Shown piece after piece: positions 52,473 to 60,048 of a DNA stretch of 64,000 bases. Source of the stretch: Pimelobacter simplex (GTDB lineage: Bacteria > Actinomycetota > Actinomycetes > Propionibacteriales > Nocardioidaceae); the NCBI RefSeq assembly GCF_900114845.1, contig NZ_FOUK01000001.1, positions 846,479 to 910,478 on the forward strand. The letters are read 5' to 3'. A program made the translations under genes and the position numbers. Below the pieces are notes generated by a model. The model was not told the origin of the DNA and made no database searches. It saw nothing but the letters and a program-made list of their open reading frames with translations. Positions within the stretch are counted from its first letter, which is position 1. Every line of letters starts with the position of its first letter.

Positions 52473-52521
52473 CGGCGCGGCGCGGGTACGGTTGAGAATC
52501 CGCAGGGCCGTGCTTCGCGAT

Positions 52522-52543
52522 GTTCATCCCGCGTTCACCGCAC
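52522..52543 (+). promoter_or_regulatory. PHO box between senX3 and phoU
   Basis: Two direct 11-base units, GTTCATCCCGC and GTTCACCGCAC, match the known actinobacterial PHO box used by PhoP/RegX3-type regulators (GTTCAYC repeats with an 11-base period). It lies just upstream of a TTGAAG/TAGGCT promoter for phoU, so RegX3 probably regulates its own locus here. Confidence 0.7.
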
Positions 52544-52569
52544 GCCGCTTGAAGGACACCTGTCCTCCG

Positions 52570-52575
52570 TAGGCT
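52570..52575 (+). promoter_or_regulatory. Leaderless-type -10 box (TAGGCT) of phoU
   Basis: TAnnnT hexamer seven bases before the ATG of phoU; TTGAAG lies 15 bases further upstream, next to the PHO box. Confidence 0.5.
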
Positions 52576-52582
52576 GTCGCGC

Positions 52583-53233
52583 ATGCGTGATGCCTACACC
52601 GACCAGCTCGACGCGATCTTCGACGACCTCGCGGCCATCAGCCGCCGGGTCCAGGTCGCCGTGGCCGAGGCGACCGAGGCGCTGATGACCGGCGACGCGA
52701 CCATCGCCGAGAAGGTGATCAGCGAGGACGCCGTCATCGACCGCGCCCGCGAGCAGGTCGAGGAGCGCGCCTTCGAGCTCCTCTCCCTGCAGGCGCCGGT
52801 CGCCGGCGACCTGCGCACCGTCGTCGCCGCGCTGCGGATGGTGGCCGAGCTCGAGCGGATGGGCGACCTCTCCGTCCACGTCGCCAAGATCGCCCGGCTC
52901 CGCGTCCCGGACGTCGCCGTCCCCGACGAGGTGCGCCCGACCCTCTCCCGGATGGCCGCGGTCGCCGAGGACATGGTCTCCCGCGTGCACGACGTCATCG
53001 CGGGGCGCGACGTCGAGGCCGCGATCGCGCTCGGTCGCGCCGACGAGGAGATGGACCAGCTGCGCCGTACCTCGTTCACCGAGCTGCTCTCCGGTGAGTG
53101 GGCCCACGGCGTCGAGGCCGCCGTCGACATCGCACTGCTCGGCCGCTACTACGAGCGGATCGCCGACCACGCCGTCTCCATCGCCAACCGGGTGATCTTC
53201 GTGGTCACCGGGCACAACCCGTCGGCGGCCTGA
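52583..53233 (+). CDS. phoU: Phosphate-specific transport regulator PhoU
   Basis: All-helical protein of 216 residues with two PhoU repeats. The metal-binding motifs are LERMGDLSVHVA (first repeat) and YYERIADHAVSIANR (second), each with the E-R-x-x-D pattern. PhoU dampens Pho signalling and phosphate uptake. It starts with MRDAYTDQLD seven bases after TAGGCT. No pst genes are in the window. A 36-base perfect palindrome follows the stop by three bases. Confidence 0.96.
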   Translation: MRDAYTDQLDAIFDDLAAISRRVQVAVAEATEALMTGDATIAEKVISEDAVIDRAREQVEERAFELLSLQAPVAGDLRTVVAALRMVAELERMGDLSVHVAKIARLRVPDVAVPDEVRPTLSRMAAVAEDMVSRVHDVIAGRDVEAAIALGRADEEMDQLRRTSFTELLSGEWAHGVEAAVDIALLGRYYERIADHAVSIANRVIFVVTGHNPSAA

Positions 53234-53236
53234 CGG

Positions 53237-53272
53237 GCGTGAGTTTCGCCGGTCGACCGGCGAAACTCACGC
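53237..53272. repeat. 36-base perfect palindrome after phoU (AGTTTC/GAAACT type)
   Basis: The left half reads GCGTGAGTTTCGCCGGTC and the right half is its exact reverse complement. It lies between the convergent ends of phoU and the MFS gene, suitable as a two-way terminator. It shares AGTTTC...GAAACT arms with the elements at 53344-53369 and 55444-55477. Confidence 0.9.
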
Positions 53273-53334
53273 TTGACCGACGAAACTCCCACCTGACCGA
53301 CGAAACTCACGCTTGACCGATGAAGTTCCAGCGG
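53255..53334 (+). repeat. Tandem 20-base repeat derived from the palindrome half-site
   Basis: Three good copies and one decayed copy of a 20-base unit beginning GACCGRCGAAACTC (53255, 53275, 53295, 53315). The first copy is the right half of the palindrome, so the array looks like a local expansion of it. Confidence 0.85.
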
Positions 53335-53343
53335 TCAGGTTCG

Positions 53344-53369
53344 AGTTTCGCCGGTCAACCGGCGAAACT
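53344..53369. repeat. Second AGTTTC/GAAACT palindrome overlapping the MFS gene end
   Basis: AGTTTCGCCGGT and ACCGGCGAAACT are exact inverted arms with a two-base spacer. The MFS stop codon (53355-53357) lies at its centre. Confidence 0.9.
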
Positions 53370-54773
53370 TGTGACGGGCCGAGGCCGCGCCAGCAGCGAC
53401 GCCGCACTCGCCAGCGCGAGCGCCGCGATGATCGCGGCGGCGGCGAAGCCCGCGTGCGCGCCGGCCAGGAAGTCGCCCGGCTGGGCGTGCGAGGCGAAGA
53501 CCGACGCGACGACCGCCAGGCCGACGGCACCGCCGAGCTGCTGCATGGTCTGCAGGAGGCCGGACGCCGAGCCGGCGTGCTCGGGCTCGACGCCCTGCAG
53601 GGCGAGCGAGGTGATCGGCATGAAGCTGCCGCCCATGCTGATGCCCAGCACCAGCAGCGCCGGGAAGACGCCCGTCCAGTAGCTCGTCGACGCGTCGATC
53701 CGGCCGAGGAACAGGAAGGCCGCGAGGACGCCGGCGGTGCCGGCGACGATGATCGGCGGCTGCCGGAAGCGGGCGACGAGCCGCGGGGTGATCCGCGACA
53801 TCGTGAAGACGCTGAGCGGGATCGGGAGGAAGGCGAAGCCGGTCTGCAGCGGCCCGTAGCCGAGGTCCTCCTCGAAGTACTGCACCATCAGGAAGAACGT
53901 GGCCAGCATGCCGCCGTACAGGGCGGCCATGGTGAGCAGCGTCGCGACCCGGGTCCGGCTGCGGAGCAGGCCGAGGCGCAGCAGCGGGTGGCTGTGCCGG
54001 GCCTCGGTGGCGACCAGGGCGACGGCGAGCGCGACGGCGAGGACCAGGCCGAGGATGGTGGGCGCCGAGAGCCATCCGTGCTCGGGGGCCTTGATCAGGG
54101 TCCAGACCAGGGTGGCGGCGGCGCCGGTCGACGTCACCGCGCCGATCACGTCGAACCGTCCCGGCCGCCGCGGGGTGTCGACGACGTAGCGCCGGACGGT
54201 GAGCAGGACGGCGATGCCGATGGGGACGTTGATGAACAGCGTCCAGCGCCAGTTGAGCAGGTCGGTGAGGACGCCGCCCAGGAGCATGCCGAGTGCGGCG
54301 CCGCCGGACGAGACGGCGGTGAACAGGGCGAGGCCCCGGATGCGTGCGGCCTCGTTGGGGGCGGACGTCGTGATCAGGGCGAGCACCGACGGCGCGGCGA
54401 TCGCGGCCCCGACGCCCTGGAGGGCGCGCGCGGTGACGAGCATCCACGGCTCGGTGGCGAGGCCGCCGAGCAGCGAGAAGAGGGTGAAGACCGCCAGGCC
54501 GATCCAGAAGACCGAGAGCCGCCCGAAGACGTCGCCGAGCCGGCCGCCGAGCAGCAGCAGGCCGCCGAACGCGAGCGCGTAGCCGTTGAGGACCCACGAC
54601 AGCGATGCGGGGCCGAAGTGGAGGTCGGTGGCGATGTGGGGGAGTCCGACGTTCATGACGGCGGAGTCGAGGACCAGCATGAGCTGGGCCAGCAGCACGA
54701 TGAAGAGGCCGGCGGCGGTGGTGGTCCGGGCGGTCGCCCGGGGTGCCGCGGGAGTGAGCGTGGTGGAAGACAA
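53355..54773 (-). CDS. MFS drug/H+ antiporter (DHA2, 14-helix type)
   Basis: Efflux pump of 472 residues with the EmrB/QacA layout: LMLVLDSAVMNVGLPHIATDL in helix 1 (motif D1), the LLGGRLGDVFGR loop (motif A), and GVGAAIAAPSVLALI. Fourteen membrane segments can be counted. The start is TTG at 54773 with AGGA about eight bases upstream. It is divergent from a TetR gene with two operator-like dyads between, a standard drug-responsive arrangement. The C-terminal codons lie within an inverted repeat. Confidence 0.93.
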   Translation of the reverse strand: MSSTTLTPAAPRATARTTTAAGLFIVLLAQLMLVLDSAVMNVGLPHIATDLHFGPASLSWVLNGYALAFGGLLLLGGRLGDVFGRLSVFWIGLAVFTLFSLLGGLATEPWMLVTARALQGVGAAIAAPSVLALITTSAPNEAARIRGLALFTAVSSGGAALGMLLGGVLTDLLNWRWTLFINVPIGIAVLLTVRRYVVDTPRRPGRFDVIGAVTSTGAAATLVWTLIKAPEHGWLSAPTILGLVLAVALAVALVATEARHSHPLLRLGLLRSRTRVATLLTMAALYGGMLATFFLMVQYFEEDLGYGPLQTGFAFLPIPLSVFTMSRITPRLVARFRQPPIIVAGTAGVLAAFLFLGRIDASTSYWTGVFPALLVLGISMGGSFMPITSLALQGVEPEHAGSASGLLQTMQQLGGAVGLAVVASVFASHAQPGDFLAGAHAGFAAAAIIAALALASAASLLARPRPVTSFAG

Positions 54774-54816
54774 GGGTGATGTCCTGTTCTGGCCGGGGAG
54801 GCCGAGGTACTCTTAT

Positions 54817-54864
54817 CGGAGGATGACTCCGGTTAGTCCTCCACGATACGGAGGGTGTCTCCGT
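54817..54864. promoter_or_regulatory. Two operator-like dyads between the MFS and TetR genes
   Basis: CGGAG-N5-CTCCG (54817-54831) and ACGGAG-N5-CTCCGT (54848-54864) are similar inverted repeats 32 bases apart, about three helical turns. They fit paired TetR dimers repressing both divergent genes. Confidence 0.6.
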
Positions 54865-54888
54865 TTAGCAAGAGGAAAGGTGACTCGA

Positions 54889-55443
54889 TTGCGCGCCGAT
54901 GCCGTCCGCAACCGTGAGCGCATCGCGGACATCGCCCGCCAGCTGTTCCGCGAGAAGGGCTACGACGCCGTCTCGATGGACGAGGTCGCCAAGACCGCCG
55001 GCGTCGGGGTCGGCACCCTCTACCGCCACTTCCCGACCAAGGAGGCGCTCTACGACGCCGCCATCCAGGCCTGGGTCGAGACGGTCAACGCCGCCGCCGA
55101 CAAGGCGCTGGCCGGCGAGGGCGCGCCCCGCGAGCGGCTCCTCGCGTGGTTCGAGGCGTACGTCGAGTTCCTCACCCGCCACAAGGGCGCCGCCTGGCGG
55201 ATCACCAGCGCCATGGGCGACGACGACTCACCCTTCGCGGCGAAGTGCCGCACCTACCTCAACGCCAACCAGCGGGTCGTCGACACCCTGGCCGGCGAGG
55301 GTGCGCTGCGTGGCGACGTCGACGCGATGCAGCTGTGCCGGCTGGTCGGCGGGGTCGCCGCGGTCGTCGACAACAGCGAGCTCAGCGCCGACGCGGCGCG
55401 CTCGATGCTCGCCGTCGTGGCCGACGGGGTGCTGGCCGCCTGA
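54889..55443 (+). CDS. TetR-family transcriptional regulator
   Basis: Repressor of 184 residues with an N-terminal HTH: RIADIARQLFREKGYDAVSMDEVAKTAGVGVGTLYRHF in outline (GYDAVSMDEVAK, GTLYRHFPTKEAL). The helical C-terminal part binds a ligand. I choose the TTG at 54889 (MRADAVRNRERI), eight bases after AGAGGAAAGG; the GTG at 54880 directly abuts that site and is less likely. It should repress the divergent MFS pump and itself. Its stop touches a 34-base palindrome. Confidence 0.92.
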   Translation: MRADAVRNRERIADIARQLFREKGYDAVSMDEVAKTAGVGVGTLYRHFPTKEALYDAAIQAWVETVNAAADKALAGEGAPRERLLAWFEAYVEFLTRHKGAAWRITSAMGDDDSPFAAKCRTYLNANQRVVDTLAGEGALRGDVDAMQLCRLVGGVAAVVDNSELSADAARSMLAVVADGVLAA

Positions 55444-55477
55444 CGGCAGTTTCACCGCCTAGGCGGTGAAACTGCCG
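55444..55477. repeat. 34-base perfect palindrome between TetR and gpmA
   Basis: The left half reads CGGCAGTTTCACCGCCT; the right half is its exact reverse complement. It begins right after the TetR stop and ends five bases from the gpmA stop, so it fills the convergent gap and probably terminates both transcripts. Confidence 0.9.
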
Positions 55478-55481
55478 GGGG

Positions 55482-56228
55482 TCAGCGACCCTGGTTCGCC
55501 ACCGCCGCAGCGGCCGCAGCAGCGGCCTCCGGGTCGAGGTAGCGCCCGCCCGGGACCGTCGGGGCGAGGGTGTCCTCGTCGAGCTCGTAGACCAGCGGCA
55601 TGCCGGTGGGGATGTTGAGCCCCGCGATGTCGGCGTCGCTGACCTGGTCGAGGTGCTTCACGATCGCGCGCAGGCTGTTGCCGTGGGCGGCGACCAGGAC
55701 GGTGTGGCCGGCGCGGAGGTCGGGCACGATGCCGGCGTCCCAGTAGGGGAGGAGCCGCTCGATGACCTGCTTGAGCGCCTCGGCGCGGGGCAGCTCGTCG
55801 CCGAGGTCGGCGTAGCGGGGGTCACCGGCCTGCGAGTACTCGTCGTCGTCCGCGAGGGGCGGCGGCGGGGTGTCGAAGGAGCGGCGCCAGAGCATGAACT
55901 GCTCCTCGCCGTACTCGTCCTTGATGGACTTCTTGTCCTTGCCCTGCAGGGCGCCGTAGTGGCGCTCGTTGAGGCGCCACGAGCGGCGGACCGGGATCCA
56001 GTGGCGGTCGGCGGCGTCGAGCGCCAGCGCGGCCGTGTTGATCGCGCGGCGCTGCAGCGAGGTGTGGACGACGTCCGGCAGGATGCCGGCCTCCTTGAGG
56101 AGGTCGCCGCCGCGGACGGCCTCGCCGCGGCCCTTCTCGGTCAGGGCCACGTCGACCCAGCCGGTGAAGAGGTTCTTGGCGTTCCACTCGCTCTCGCCGT
56201 GGCGGAGCAGGACCAGGGTGAAGGTCAT
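55482..56228 (-). CDS. gpmA: 2,3-bisphosphoglycerate-dependent phosphoglycerate mutase
   Basis: Glycolytic mutase of 248 residues interconverting 3- and 2-phosphoglycerate. The phosphohistidine motif is [10 protein letters not shown] (H10); the second His is in [27 protein letters not shown] is specific for the cofactor-dependent type. The C-terminal poly-Ala stretch (from about residue 236) is a disordered tail. The ATG overlaps the stop of the upstream lipoprotein gene. Proximity to senX3-regX3 and mshA matches the mycobacterial gpm1 region. Confidence 0.96.
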   Translation of the reverse strand: MTFTLVLLRHGESEWNAKNLFTGWVDVALTEKGRGEAVRGGDLLKEAGILPDVVHTSLQRRAINTAALALDAADRHWIPVRRSWRLNERHYGALQGKDKKSIKDEYGEEQFMLWRRSFDTPPPPLADDDEYSQAGDPRYADLGDELPRAEALKQVIERLLPYWDAGIVPDLRAGHTVLVAAHGNSLRAIVKHLDQVSDADIAGLNIPTGMPLVYELDEDTLAPTVPGGRYLDPEAAAAAAAAVANQGR

Positions 56229-56860
56229 CAGTGCGCCTCGCCGCCGCCGGGGCTCGGGGCCTCGTCGGCGCAGCTGAAGTTCGGGTCGGTGGCGTCGTCG
56301 TGGCCACCCTCTTCGTCGGCGGCGGCGTCGGCCGCGGCGCCGTCCTCGGAGCCGCCCTTGGCCTTCTCGGTGTGGCTGGACGACGGGGCCTCGGTCGGGA
56401 TCTCGGTGTACTGGAAGCAGCGCTTCACGACCGGGACGTCGAGGCTGAACGACTGACCGTTGCTGAACGTGAACTCGAGCGTGACGACATTGCCGGCGGT
56501 GAAGTCGCCGGTGAGCGGGACCTGCGGCTCGGAGTGCGCCAGGTTGACGGTGCCGTTGGGGGCCACCTCGATCGGCTCGAACTCGCCGGCGCTGATGCCG
56601 CTGGGGGAGCTGACCTCGGTCAGCGACGCGTCGTCGGTGCCGTTGTTGACCAGTGCGCCGATCAGCCGGCCCTCGCCCTTGGCCGTCGCGAGCACCCGGA
56701 TGCCGAGCGCCTTGACCTCGCCGTCACGGTTGTTGACGCCCGCCGCGATCGTGTTGACCCGGTCGGTGGGGTAGTCGAAGCCGCAGGACGAGAGCGTCGC
56801 GGCGGCGGGCACGAGTGCCAGCAGCAGTCCGGCGATCGCGGTCGGGCGCTTGAGGGGCAT
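56228..56860 (-). CDS. Predicted lipoprotein
   Basis: Exported protein of 210 residues. The ATG at 56860 (with GGAGG upstream) gives a signal peptide ending in the lipobox LSSC (Cys near residue 26), so it should be lipid-anchored outside the membrane. The mature part has a beta-rich core ([29 protein letters not shown]) and a charged Ala/Asp/Glu-rich tail. Similar lipoproteins accompany gpmA in relatives; a copper-chaperone-like or envelope function cannot be decided from sequence. It overlaps gpmA by one base. Confidence 0.87.
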   Translation of the reverse strand: MPLKRPTAIAGLLLALVPAAATLSSCGFDYPTDRVNTIAAGVNNRDGEVKALGIRVLATAKGEGRLIGALVNNGTDDASLTEVSSPSGISAGEFEPIEVAPNGTVNLAHSEPQVPLTGDFTAGNVVTLEFTFSNGQSFSLDVPVVKRCFQYTEIPTEAPSSSHTEKAKGGSEDGAAADAAADEEGGHDDATDPNFSCADEAPSPGGGEAH

Positions 56861-56980
56861 GTCGGCAGGCCTCCGGGTCAGGTGTGCATCGGTGCGCGCG
56901 GACGACGCGCGCGAGGCGCAGGGTCGAGCGAGCGGCCTCACTCTAGCGGTCGGGGATGACGGGGAGACGAGGTGGCTCGG

Positions 56981-58027
56981 TCAGCGGCTGAGGCCGACCT
57001 GGGTGCCGACGACGACCAGGGCGATCGCGATCCCCGCGGTGAACACGGTCGAGAGCGCGAGCAGCCGGGTGGCGCCCAGCTTGAGTCCCAGCTTGAGCGG
57101 CAGGTAGGTCCAGCCGTCCTCGTGGTCGGCCACCAGTCCCCACACGGCCCGCGTGAAGTGGACGCCGACACCGAGCAGCGCCGCGAGCGCGACGATCGCC
57201 GGCTCCGGCGGCGAGCCCTGGGCCTGGCCGCCCCAGCCGCCGTACGAGAGGTAGGCGGGCAGCAGCGCGAAGGACGCCGCCCACGACCACCACGAGAAGA
57301 ACCCGGTGCGCAGCACCACGTTGCCGAGCATGCCGATCGCAACCGAGGCCAGGTAGAGGCACCCGGCCCGGATGCCGGTGGTCCACGAGAGGGGCAGGAC
57401 GAGGAGGAAGCCGACCGCGATCGCGTACCAGACCGTGCCCACGGCGAGACGGCCCATCGCGACCGGCTTGCCGGTCAGGCCGTGCGCTTGGTCGCGCTGG
57501 CGGTCGACGATGTCGTTGTGCCAGCCGAGCATGGTCTGGCCGACCAGGACGGTGAGCACCACGACGCCCGCCTCGCGGGCCGGGCGCCCGGTCACCGCGG
57601 CGACGACGCCCATCGCGAGCGCGGTGGTGATCGCCTGCTTGGCGTGCGCGGCCTGGAGCAGCTGGATCGCCAGGACGTCGCCCGGACGGCGGCCGCCGAG
57701 CAGCCGCCCGGCCAGGCCGGTGTGCTCGGGGACGTGGGGGAGCTCGGGGTGCTGCGGCTCGAGCTCCAGCTCGGCCTCGGCCTCGTCGTCGGCCTCGTCG
57801 TCGGCCTGGTCGTCGGTCTCGACCTCGGGGTCGTCGAGCTCGACGTCGGCCTCTTCGGCGGCCTCGTCAACGGGTTCGTCGGCGGGCTCGTCGTCGGGAG
57901 CATCGGGCTCGGGCGCCGGGGGGAGCTCCGCGTCCGGCTCTGTCTCCGCGAAGGTCTCGTCCGCCTCGATGACGGTCGTGTCCTCCCCGGCAGAGCGGCC
58001 GCGTCGCCAGCGCTGCATCTTTGCCAT
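56981..58027 (-). CDS. UbiA-family prenyltransferase with an acidic N-terminal extension
   Basis: Membrane protein of 348 residues. Residues about 100-348 form the UbiA-type helical bundle with the prenyl-diphosphate-binding motif NDIVDRQRDQ (N-D-x-x-D-x-x-x-D) and a second acidic motif VADHEDGW. The first 95 residues are almost wholly Asp/Glu/Ala/Pro, a low-complexity acidic tail not usual for the family. The acceptor (quinone, lipid or terpenoid) is unknown. An AATACT box seven bases before the ATG suggests a leaderless message. Confidence 0.88.
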   Translation of the reverse strand: MAKMQRWRRGRSAGEDTTVIEADETFAETEPDAELPPAPEPDAPDDEPADEPVDEAAEEADVELDDPEVETDDQADDEADDEAEAELELEPQHPELPHVPEHTGLAGRLLGGRRPGDVLAIQLLQAAHAKQAITTALAMGVVAAVTGRPAREAGVVVLTVLVGQTMLGWHNDIVDRQRDQAHGLTGKPVAMGRLAVGTVWYAIAVGFLLVLPLSWTTGIRAGCLYLASVAIGMLGNVVLRTGFFSWWSWAASFALLPAYLSYGGWGGQAQGSPPEPAIVALAALLGVGVHFTRAVWGLVADHEDGWTYLPLKLGLKLGATRLLALSTVFTAGIAIALVVVGTQVGLSR

Positions 58028-58034
58028 GGCGAGC

Positions 58035-58040
58035 AGTATT
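58035..58040 (-). promoter_or_regulatory. Possible leaderless-type -10 box (AATACT)
   Basis: Hexamer seven bases before the ATG at 58027; weaker than the TAnnnT examples because position 1 is A. Confidence 0.35.
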
Positions 58041-58198
58041 GACCACGGAAGTCGCCTGCGGGGCGCTGACCCGCCTTGTCCCGGTGACCTGACTCACATC
58101 GCGCGAGCCCGGCCGGACCATACGTCTGCGTGCTTGTCAAGCCACGGATAGCGCCCCTGACCTGCGCAAACGCATTCGGAGAGTCCTCGATGACGTGG

Positions 58199-58204
58199 TA
58201 AGAT
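58199..58204 (+). promoter_or_regulatory. Extended -10 (TGG-TAAGAT) of carD
   Basis: TAAGAT with a TG one base upstream (extended -10), about 30 bases before the carD ATG. AGGAAGGGG at 58215-58223 is the ribosome site, so this message has a leader. The rest of the 206-base gap upstream (58028-58198) shows nothing recognisable. Confidence 0.5.
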
Positions 58205-58233
58205 AGGTCACCCTAGGAAGGGGTTTTGCTCAT

Positions 58234-58719
58234 ATGACTTTCACCGTCGGCGAAACGGTCGTCTACCCCAATCACGGGGCCGCTGTCATCGAGAACATCG
58301 AGATGCGGACGATCAAGGGCCAGGAACGGCAGTACCTCGTGCTTCGGATTGTCGCCCAGCAGGACCTCGTGGTCCGTGTGCCGGCTGACAACCTCGATCT
58401 CGTGGGTGTTCGGGATGTCGTGGACAAGGACGGGCTGGACAGGGTCTTCGGAGTGCTCCGCGCGGAGCACGTCGAGGAGCCGACCAACTGGTCGAGGCGC
58501 TACAAGGCGAACCTCGAGAAGCTCCACAGTGGCGACGTCATGAAGGTGGCCGAGGTCGTCCGCGACCTGTGGCGCCGCGAGCGTGACCGCGGTCTGTCGG
58601 CAGGCGAGAAGCGGATGCTCGCCAAGGCCCGCCAGATCCTGGTCTCCGAGCTCGCGCTCTGCGAGAACACCAACGAGGACAAGGCCGAGACCATCCTCGA
58701 CGAGGTGCTCGCCTCCTGA
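58234..58719 (+). CDS. carD: RNA polymerase-binding transcription factor CarD
   Basis: CarD of 161 residues, which stabilises RNA polymerase open complexes, notably at rRNA promoters. The N-terminal RNAP-interaction (Tudor-like) domain starts [21 protein letters not shown]; the C-terminal helical DNA-binding part has the conserved Trp ([13 protein letters not shown]) and ends [12 protein letters not shown]. Length and sequence are fully typical. Its usual neighbour in actinobacteria is ispD; here a divergent IspD-like gene takes that place. Confidence 0.97.
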   Translation: MTFTVGETVVYPNHGAAVIENIEMRTIKGQERQYLVLRIVAQQDLVVRVPADNLDLVGVRDVVDKDGLDRVFGVLRAEHVEEPTNWSRRYKANLEKLHSGDVMKVAEVVRDLWRRERDRGLSAGEKRMLAKARQILVSELALCENTNEDKAETILDEVLAS

Positions 58720-58766
58720 GCCACTGAGCGACCGAGGCAGCCTCACGCTGCAGATCGACGACGTCA

Positions 58767-58772
58767 TACGGT
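58767..58772 (+). promoter_or_regulatory. Leaderless-type -10 box (TACGGT)
   Basis: TAnnnT hexamer seven bases before the ATG at 58780, supporting that start. Confidence 0.45.
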
Positions 58773-58779
58773 GGGTTCG

Positions 58780-59394
58780 ATGAACCCGCATCCGTATGAC
58801 GTCGTCGACATTTCGGCCCCGGTCGCCGGGATCGTGGTGGAGGAGGGCCGTGGCGCGCTCCCGTTCCGCCTGATCCACGGTGAGTCCCTGGTCGCGGCGG
58901 CCGCCTGGGCCGCGGGCGAGGCGGGGGTCGACCTGCTCGACCAGACCGTGCCCTGGGAGGCGCTGGTCGAGCGCGGCGGACCGCTGCTCCTGCACGACCC
59001 GCTGTGCCCGATGACGCCGCCGGACTTCCTGCGCGCGTGCGCCGACCGGGCCGAGGTCGCCGACGTGGTCGTGGTCGGCGTCCGTCCGGTGACCGACACG
59101 GTCAAGGAGGCGCACGCGGCGCCCGACGGCGGCGAGAGCCTCGGCGCGAGCGTCGACCGGGACGGCCTGGTCGCCGTCTGCTCCCCGGTCGTGCTGCCCA
59201 CGTCGGTGGTCGCCGACCTGCTCGGCGGCCCGGACGCCCGGCTGCCCGCGACCGACTTCGTCGCGCTGGTGACCGCCCTCCGCGACAGGTACGGCGCCGC
59301 GCGCGTCGTCCTGGTCGACGCGCCGCCGGCGGCCCGCCGGATCGGCTCGGACGCCGACCTGCAGGTGCTCGAGGCGCTCACCGACCCGCGCTGA
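58780..59394 (+). CDS. Degenerate IspD-like protein beside carD
   Basis: Protein of 204 residues that follows the outline of IspD (MEP cytidylyltransferase): LLLHDPLCPMTPPDFL in place of the V-x-H-D-A-A-R-P region, the strand VGVRPVTDTVKE, LVAVCSPVVLPTS in place of QTPQxF, and ARRIGSDADLQVLEAL in place of the N-I-K-V-T-x-x-x-D-L end. The CTP-binding loop (A-A-G-x-G-x-R) is replaced by VEEGRGALPFR, and several catalytic Lys/Arg are changed. A complete IspD is encoded at 61865. This copy is probably non-enzymatic or has another substrate. Confidence 0.78.
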   Translation: MNPHPYDVVDISAPVAGIVVEEGRGALPFRLIHGESLVAAAAWAAGEAGVDLLDQTVPWEALVERGGPLLLHDPLCPMTPPDFLRACADRAEVADVVVVGVRPVTDTVKEAHAAPDGGESLGASVDRDGLVAVCSPVVLPTSVVADLLGGPDARLPATDFVALVTALRDRYGAARVVLVDAPPAARRIGSDADLQVLEALTDPR

Positions 59395-59406
59395 GCGACG
59401 CGCCCG

Positions 59407-59973
59407 TCATCGCTGCGTCCTCGGGTCGTGGGTGGGGTCAGGGTAGCGGGACGGGCAGCCCTGCTCGGGCGCGTCCGGGCGCAGCTCGTAGTGCCAGGGC
59501 TCGTTGTCGTAGATCTGGCACAGGCCGTAGCGCGCGCCGTTGCGGGCGAGCCAGGTGGTGGCGGCGGTCGGGCCGACGTCGACGGCGTCCCCGGACACGT
59601 GGGGGGAGGTCTGCGGGGTGGCGACCCAGCGAGCGGCCTCGTCGCGGGAGCCGTACTTGGTGACGGCCTCGTCGAGCAGCCGGCGCTGGTACGTCGCCGA
59701 GCGCCACCCGCTGTTGACGACGATGTCGACGTCGTCGTCCACGGCGTCGGTCGCGGCGCGGCGCAGGGCGCGGAGCAGGCCCGGGTCGAGCTCGGTGATG
59801 CCGGCGTGGTCGTCGTCGAAGGCGGAGGTGTTGTCGGGGAGCTCGCCGTCGCCGACGGGTGCGGTGTCGGCCGCCGACGAGCTCGAGGTGAGGGAGCGGT
59901 AGCCGACGGCGCCGAGCAGCACGACCACGAGGACGACGAGGAGGACGGAGCGGGCACGGGGGGGAAGAGTCAT
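59407..59973 (-). CDS. VanY-like D-Ala-D-Ala carboxypeptidase (M15B)
   Basis: Membrane-anchored peptidase of 188 residues. An N-terminal hydrophobic anchor (about 9-25) leads to an M15 domain with VNSGWRS, zinc ligands H125 and D132 (SPHVSGDAVDVG) and the EPWHYE motif with H161. It would trim the terminal D-Ala of peptidoglycan stems. No ribosome site is clear before the ATG. It is divergent from a response regulator/kinase pair, as vanY can be with vanRS, so regulation by that system is likely; glycopeptide resistance itself is not shown because vanHAX are absent. Confidence 0.9.
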   Translation of the reverse strand: MTLPPRARSVLLVVLVVVLLGAVGYRSLTSSSSAADTAPVGDGELPDNTSAFDDDHAGITELDPGLLRALRRAATDAVDDDVDIVVNSGWRSATYQRRLLDEAVTKYGSRDEAARWVATPQTSPHVSGDAVDVGPTAATTWLARNGARYGLCQIYDNEPWHYELRPDAPEQGCPSRYPDPTHDPRTQR

Positions 59974-60020
59974 GCCGAGGAGTCAAGGCAGGACGCCGTT
60001 GCCGGGCCGTATGGGATTTT

Positions 60021-60038
60021 CGATATGCCGGCGATATG
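60021..60038 (+). promoter_or_regulatory. Direct repeat CGATATG in the vanY / regulator gap
   Basis: CGATATG occurs at 60021-60027 and 60032-60038, 11 bases apart, with a related CGTATGG at 60008. One-turn direct repeats are typical of OmpR-family regulator sites. They lie just upstream of the TAGCAT box. Confidence 0.5.
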
Positions 60039-60048
60039 TGCGGGCTCG

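Noticed and set aside
50575..52584. A 669-codon frame apparently fusing an unknown domain to RegX3
   Set aside because: The upstream part is senX3 read in the wrong frame; RegX3 begins at the ATG at 51252 in the normal ATGA overlap with senX3.
53237..53369. CRISPR array
   Set aside because: The 20-base repeats are directly adjacent without spacers, derive from a palindrome half, and there are no cas genes.
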